A stretch of DNA of 64,000 nt from contig MNCI01015542.1 of the NCBI GenBank assembly GCA_015680685.1, forward strand, positions 441,792-505,791. Reading direction: 5' to 3'. The translations under genes were made by a program, and so were the position numbers. Below, piece by piece: positions 59,495 to 64,000 of the stretch; the first letter of the stretch is position 1; every line of letters starts with the position of its first letter. The notes beneath the pieces are model-generated. The model saw only the letters and a list, made by a program, of their open reading frames with translations, was not told the DNA's origin and searched no databases. Source of the stretch: Gnetum montanum. Lineage: Eukaryota; Streptophyta; Gnetopsida; Gnetales; Gnetaceae.

Positions 59495-61457
59495 ATGGCC
59501 GAAGAAGAACAGGAAGATTACATGGGAGACCTATCCCAATTTTTAAATCCCGCTGAATTGGCCGCTCTTCAGCCGGTAAATCCAATGCTCCACCTTTCTT
59601 CCAATTCCATTTTGCTTTTTCAAAACGCAGATTGTCCGAAACTCCAAATAGGAACGAAGTTTAATGGGAGGAAAATCGGTATTCACGAAAGTCGAAAGCA
59701 TTGTTCATCGTTGCATGGAATCCTTGTTTCGGTGACCTGAAATATAGGTTTTCGAAATTGAAAATGGCATTTTTTTTGCTCTGATATCGATCAAATCATC
59801 ACACTCTTTGCCATTGTCATGCTCAAACTTGTTTAGTAATTGCATTCACGAAAATCTCGTTTCTGATGCTTTTCAAAGATTGCGTCTACAAAAAATCTCG
59901 TTTCTTTCACTAGATTTTCAATCTTCTGACAATATTAGGTTCGAACGGCAGACTAGCAAGCCAACCGTTTCCAGGAAAGACGACAGGAAAAAACTGCACT
60001 GGAAGGAGAAGCAAAAGATGAACAGAGAGGAACAGCAAAAGAAGGAAGATGAGGCCACAAAAGTAGGGATGAGTTCTGTGATATCTACGGACAATATCGG
60101 ATTCAAAATGTTGCAGCAGATGGGATACCGTCCGGGTAGTGCCCTGGGCAAGTGTAGGCGTGGCGCGTTGGAGCCTGTGCAGGTCGACATCAAACGCAGC
60201 CGAACGGGCCTCGGCAGAGACGCCGTAATCAAGGAGCAGCAGTTGCGGAAGGACAAAGCCCTAGCAATGGCTGCACAAATGGCGAAGGCTCAGCAGGAAA
60301 AGATGATGACTGAGTTTGGAGATAGGAAGAAGCAGTCTTGGCAGAGCCGTCGGATATGTGCCGATTACAGAAAGGCCTTTGCTGCTTTGGCCCAGCTTCG
60401 AGGTGTCGATTCGGTACCCAACAAGCTTGATGCTAAAGAGAAACAGGAAGAGAATGAGGAAGCTGGGAAAGAGGCTGAGGAAGCTGGGAAAGAGGCTGAG
60501 GAGGAGGAGGATGAAGTATCTGCAGAGGTAGTTATGCGACATATTTATTATGTTTCCCATTGAACTTTTTTTACGGTTATTTCAATTTGTTCTTTTTTAG
60601 GTCGTTGTGGACTGTGGAGTGTATATTAATGTTGCAGTTACATTTCAAGTACTTGAATGCCTTTAATTGTACGTACGTTTCATCTTTTATTTAAAGCTGT
60701 CAAATGTTTGTGAAACTTAACCGTCCCCTCCCAAACACGAGGTTTGATGTTTAAAATTATACATGCACATTGCCTGTATTCGTTTTGCTAGATTGTAGTT
60801 TACCATTTGTTCTGTTTTTTCCTTTTCCTTTTTTAAAGGTGACAATGCATAGGTATGGCATTTCTAGTTTAAAATTTTGAATGAGAAAGGTATTCTCACA
60901 GGTATTAAGAATTGCCACCATTCTATACGCCAGATGTCTTTAGGGAGGAGTATAGGTTTTAAAACTCAATGAAAAAAGTAGTATAGGCTATAGAAATTTT
61001 CTCAAAATCCCAAACTTTGTTGGGTACTTTACTTGGCTAAGGAGCATGATATGATTCGAGTTATTAAACTTTCTTCCTTGGTGATGTTGTTCTTGTTGTT
61101 GTAATGAAAAGTTTGTGTATGAAAACATTAGATGTTAAGATTTGCAGGAGAATACATAAGATTTGTCATGGGGATGCACCAATTGTGTTTTCGAATTTCT
61201 GATTATTAGTATCACTAACACATTCCAAATATTTGTTTGTAGGAGCTGAATGAAGTGCTCTGCAGATTGCGAACTGAGTTCAATTACTGCCTTTACTGTG
61301 GATGTCAGGTAGGTTCTTCACCAGATGCCTACAGTATGAGACTATTTTTAAATGGTAATTGTTATGAGACTGACTAGTTGGTTTAAACTATGTGTAGTAT
61401 GAATCAGCCGACGTGTTGCTTTCCAGCTGCCCTGGGATTGAAGATGAATGTCATTGA
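59495..61457 (+). CDS. GPATCH11: GPATCH11-type G-patch domain protein (four exons, about 260 aa)
   Basis: Exons: 59495-59575, about 59952-60527, 61243-61308 and 61398-61457 (TGA). Exon 1 encodes MAEEEQEDYMGDLSQFL, the family signature start. Exon 2 has a basic, Lys/Gln/Glu-rich helix (KLHWKEKQKMNREEQQKKED), then the G-patch (DNIGFKMLQQMGYRPGSALG through RTGLGRD, about residues 74-115), a second Lys/Glu/Gln-rich helix, and an acidic run with a duplicated EEAGKEA. Exons 3-4 encode the C-terminal DUF4187 region, LRTEFNYCLYCGCQYESAD and CPGIEDECH, with paired cysteines. G-patch proteins commonly bind and activate DEAH-box RNA helicases in splicing or ribosome assembly; the animal homologue is nuclear. 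Junctions 2-3 and 3-4 are clean GT-AG in phase 0. The exon 2 acceptor is uncertain: CAG at 59949-59951 keeps frame, while the better-looking TTAG at 59935-59938 meets a stop at once. Confidence 0.9.
60576..61242 (+). other. Intron 3' part of the G-patch gene (intron 2)
   Basis: Intron 2 is 60528-61242 (GTAGTT...TTGTAG). The stretch is AT-rich with nothing else recognised. Confidence 0.7.
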
Positions 61458-62329
61458 CTGTTAATTTTACAATTCTCATGTGTGGCACAGAAAGTCATAC
61501 AAGGTATATTTGCTATGCTGAATGGATGCTTGTATCAATGTCCAATATCCGTTTAGCTGGCATTTGTGTTGTATATTACTGTGAACAGAGATTCTCTCTG
61601 AAACTGAATTTGATTTTTGTTGATGGACAAATTTGGGTTACAATTTGTGAAAAAAAATGGAGGAAAAAGAGGGATCAACATCATAAAATGCACCGCTCCA
61701 TGGGTGCGTCACCTTTGATGATAGATTCAGTTGATGAAGTTTTGCGGTGTTCAAGCTGTTCTTTTGAAAATTGTAACTGCAGTTTTAAAGATGCAAACAA
61801 AAAAAAAAAAAGAAGGAAAATGTTGATGTTTTGACTAAGCAAATATAAAATGCACAGATAATTTTGGTTTATCTTAGTTGCAACCTTTCTAATTGGAAGA
61901 GGTTTAACTTACCATCCAATGTGGAAATTGAATACTAACCGTAGTTGAAATCCAAGGTCTTGTAACGTGTTAAAATAATGTTTTAGTAACTGTAATCAAC
62001 AAATTTACATTCTATTAGCTTATTATTTAAGTAACTAGAACATGCTATATTTAAAACTCAATGAGAAAAAGTAGTGTAGGCAAGAATTTTTCTAAAAAGT
62101 CCAACTCTACTCTGAAAGATGGGTCTTGCAGCAGAAGGGTGCAAGTGCAAGATGGGTTTTATGGTGGAAATCCATGAGTTTTTGTTTATGGATGAAGTCA
62201 AGGGTTTCTTTTGATCAATTTGGTAATATATAGGTGATTTTGCTTGGTAGTAGTTCTACTTTGCTAGAGTTTTAACTTGTTTGTATGCCAAGGCTGAGTA
62301 GAAAACAACGTATTCTTTTTCAAGTAGTT
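61458..62329. other. 3' flank of the G-patch gene
   Basis: Probable 3' UTR followed by intergenic sequence. An open frame at 61448-61834 overlaps the last codons in another frame and has no recognisable motif. A short direct repeat of AAACTCAATGA-AAAAGTAGT text links 60960-60985 (intron 2) and 62055-62080. Confidence 0.5.
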
Positions 62330-64000
62330 TGAGGACTCACAAGTAGGGTCTCAATGGTAGGATTCACAGTTTTGCAAGAAGAATAGAATAAATTGGTTGC
62401 AACTTTAAACTCCATGGCATCTAGAATTGTGCAAATGGAATCCATAGTTGAAGATGTCGTAAAAAAGTTACAAAGTGTTCTAACAGTCATAAAGTTGAAG
62501 AATTCATTGTCAAATGTTGAGGCAACACAAGTTCAGACTAATATTGATACTCTATAGTCAACGTTGAAATCTCTTAAATTAAAAATAAGAGGCACTCACT
62601 TATACTTAGAAGTATTTGGCTTGATGATTATTGAGGAAGGGTATGAAGAGGAATAAAAACATGACAAGGTTTATAATCTCTGATTTGTAGGGATTCCTAA
62701 AGAAAAGGATGAAGATCTTCTACAAGTCATACTTGATTTCTTTAGGGATCAAATGCACATTTCTCCTACCCCAATTATTAATGCATATAGAATTGGTCCA
62801 AAGGGGGACAAGCCTTGATAGATTATTGTTAAGTTTGCATTTCAGAGGTTGTGTATATTGTTTTTTATATTTTGCTTCAAGGGATTCTTTTATATACAAT
62901 TCTACTAATCTTTCATGAGATGATCCTTTTTAAGACTTGGGTCATGATATTGCAGAATTCTTCAGACTTGGTAAATTTTTTCTGGGTGGGGATTTTAATG
63001 TTTGTGTTGGGCAAAATCAAATCCAACTTGTTTGTTTGGAATCCTTATTTAAAGTTCAGCAAAGAACTATTTTCAGTTCATAAAAGATCATTTGCTGATC
63101 ATGTTATAAATTAGAGGGGTATTCATCACTTAGAATGGGGATGCTGCTGTGATTTTTTAATTCTTAATGGAATCAGCAAATTTTTTTCCTCTTCTTATTT
63201 CACTTTTACTGTGCACCGAGGTAACTCTTGCATTAAACTTCTCTTGTCAACTCATGATAATATAAATGCAAGGAAAAAATCCCATACTCTCCTTGTCATT
63301 ATCTCAAATTTGCTATTGTCATTTCAATTCACCATATTTACTACAAGAAATGTAACACTCATTTTCTCATAAAAGATCTTCATAGGGCTTCTGAGAAGGA
63401 GGGACTGATATGTTGGCGATCAATGTCAGTGAACATGATTTGACTAATGTTCTTTTATCTATAGGTGTGTAGGTGTAGATTAAGGAAAAACTTGTTTCCA
63501 GAAAACCTTGGTTTGATGTTGATTGTTTAACAATCTATAGAACTATTTTAACCTCAAATTTAGATATTTCAATGCTAAAGAGATACAGAAAGCTTTTGTT
63601 TCAAAAAGAAGAAGTTCATTAAATAAGAGCAAGAAAGAATGATTAGTGAGCTCAAATGTAATCCAAAAAGCTTTTGGAACTCCATAGGAGATAGATATCA
63701 CAATGGTTGGGATTTTCCCTTGTCTACTTTATATGGGTGTGTAGCATAGGACCTTCTCCTTTTCTTTCAACACATAGTTGGAAAATATTAGAGCATGTTC
63801 AAAAATATTTTCTTGTATATTTATTTCAAATGAAAATGCAAACTTCTTATGATATCTTTTCTCTGGACTAGATTTACTACCTATTGAGGTTGAAGCCTTT
63901 TGTCAATTTATTATTTGTACCCAAGAGTGTGAATAGTTGCATCAAGGAAAATTATGGCTTCAGTCATAGAATACTGTAATGGATAACATTTCTTGGAACA
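62330..64000 (+). pseudogene. Second copy of the L1-like LINE (plus strand, runs off the edge)
   Basis: An ORF1 remnant has a heptad-like region at about 62395-62600 and a C-terminal domain with VGIPKEKDEDLLQVILDFF and INAYRIGPKGDKP at about 62688-62815. The endonuclease includes FFWVGILMF/GDFNVCVGQNQ near 62985-63020. Text such as TTTGATTTTTTAATCCTTAATGG-like blocks matches 57600 in reverse, so it is the same family as the minus LINE. Between ORF1 and the endonuclease part of the sequence is deleted. Later sequence to 64000 is degenerate. Confidence 0.7.

Noticed and set aside
59808-59951. Upstream start at 59808 for the G-patch protein
   Set aside because: Exon 1 at 59495 encodes the family N-terminus; the 59808 stretch is intronic by composition.
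61448-61834. 128-codon frame downstream of the G-patch gene with a Cys-rich tail
   Set aside because: Overlaps the last exon in another frame, ends in a Lys homopolymer region, and shows no conserved pattern.

Overview
This is a nuclear plant genome window. It holds two host genes set among old, decayed retrotransposons. The first gene (minus strand, 23100-31185, six exons) belongs to a land-plant-specific family of Ser/Pro-rich proteins. The second (plus strand, 59495-61457, four exons) is the plant GPATCH11-type G-patch protein. The AT-rich background, introns up to about 2 kb, and Athila/Tat-type Ty3-gypsy elements nested in each other and in an L1-like LINE suggest a large, slow-turnover plant genome. 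A gymnosperm is my guess; it is not proven.

Layout. (1) 1-20617: one minus-strand Ty3-gypsy element (G) runs off the left edge. Its gag is split twice, by element F (3994-10820, duplication AATGG on both sides) and by element D (12252-19270, duplication ATAAG on both sides). F and D both keep gag and protease but have lost RT, RNase H and integrase. (2) About 20635-22740: a LINE scrap, a cluster of tRNA-derived SINE-like units and a composite minisatellite. (3) 23100-31185: the large Ser/Pro-rich gene, with tandem duplications and two SINE heads in its introns. (4) 31186-34575: upstream sequence with nothing recognised beyond a CT-rich tract. (5) 34576-43250: a minus LTR fragment head-to-head with element A (plus strand, gag-PR-RT-RH-IN with stops, 3' LTR lost). 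(6) 43250-58650: a minus-strand L1-like LINE cut in its RT by element B (43889-56410, duplication GCAAC on both sides). B is itself interrupted by deletion derivative N (49767-52905). (7) 59495-61457: the G-patch gene. (8) About 62330-64000: a second copy of the same LINE family in the opposite orientation.

The LTR elements form one family group. They share a PBS resembling the 3' end of tRNA-Asp, a gag with a conserved N-terminal block and a CCHC-like knuckle, LTRs starting TGATGA and ending TCATCA, and a U3 packed with GATATC-centred palindromes just upstream of the TATA box. The least ordinary features are the unstable U3 palindrome array, a PPT-like motif present three times in the 3' region, a SINE-like head carried inside that region, and TAG codons shared between independent insertions.

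All exon boundaries come from reading splice signals and frame by eye; no alignment or database search was run. Family statements come from general knowledge of these protein families.
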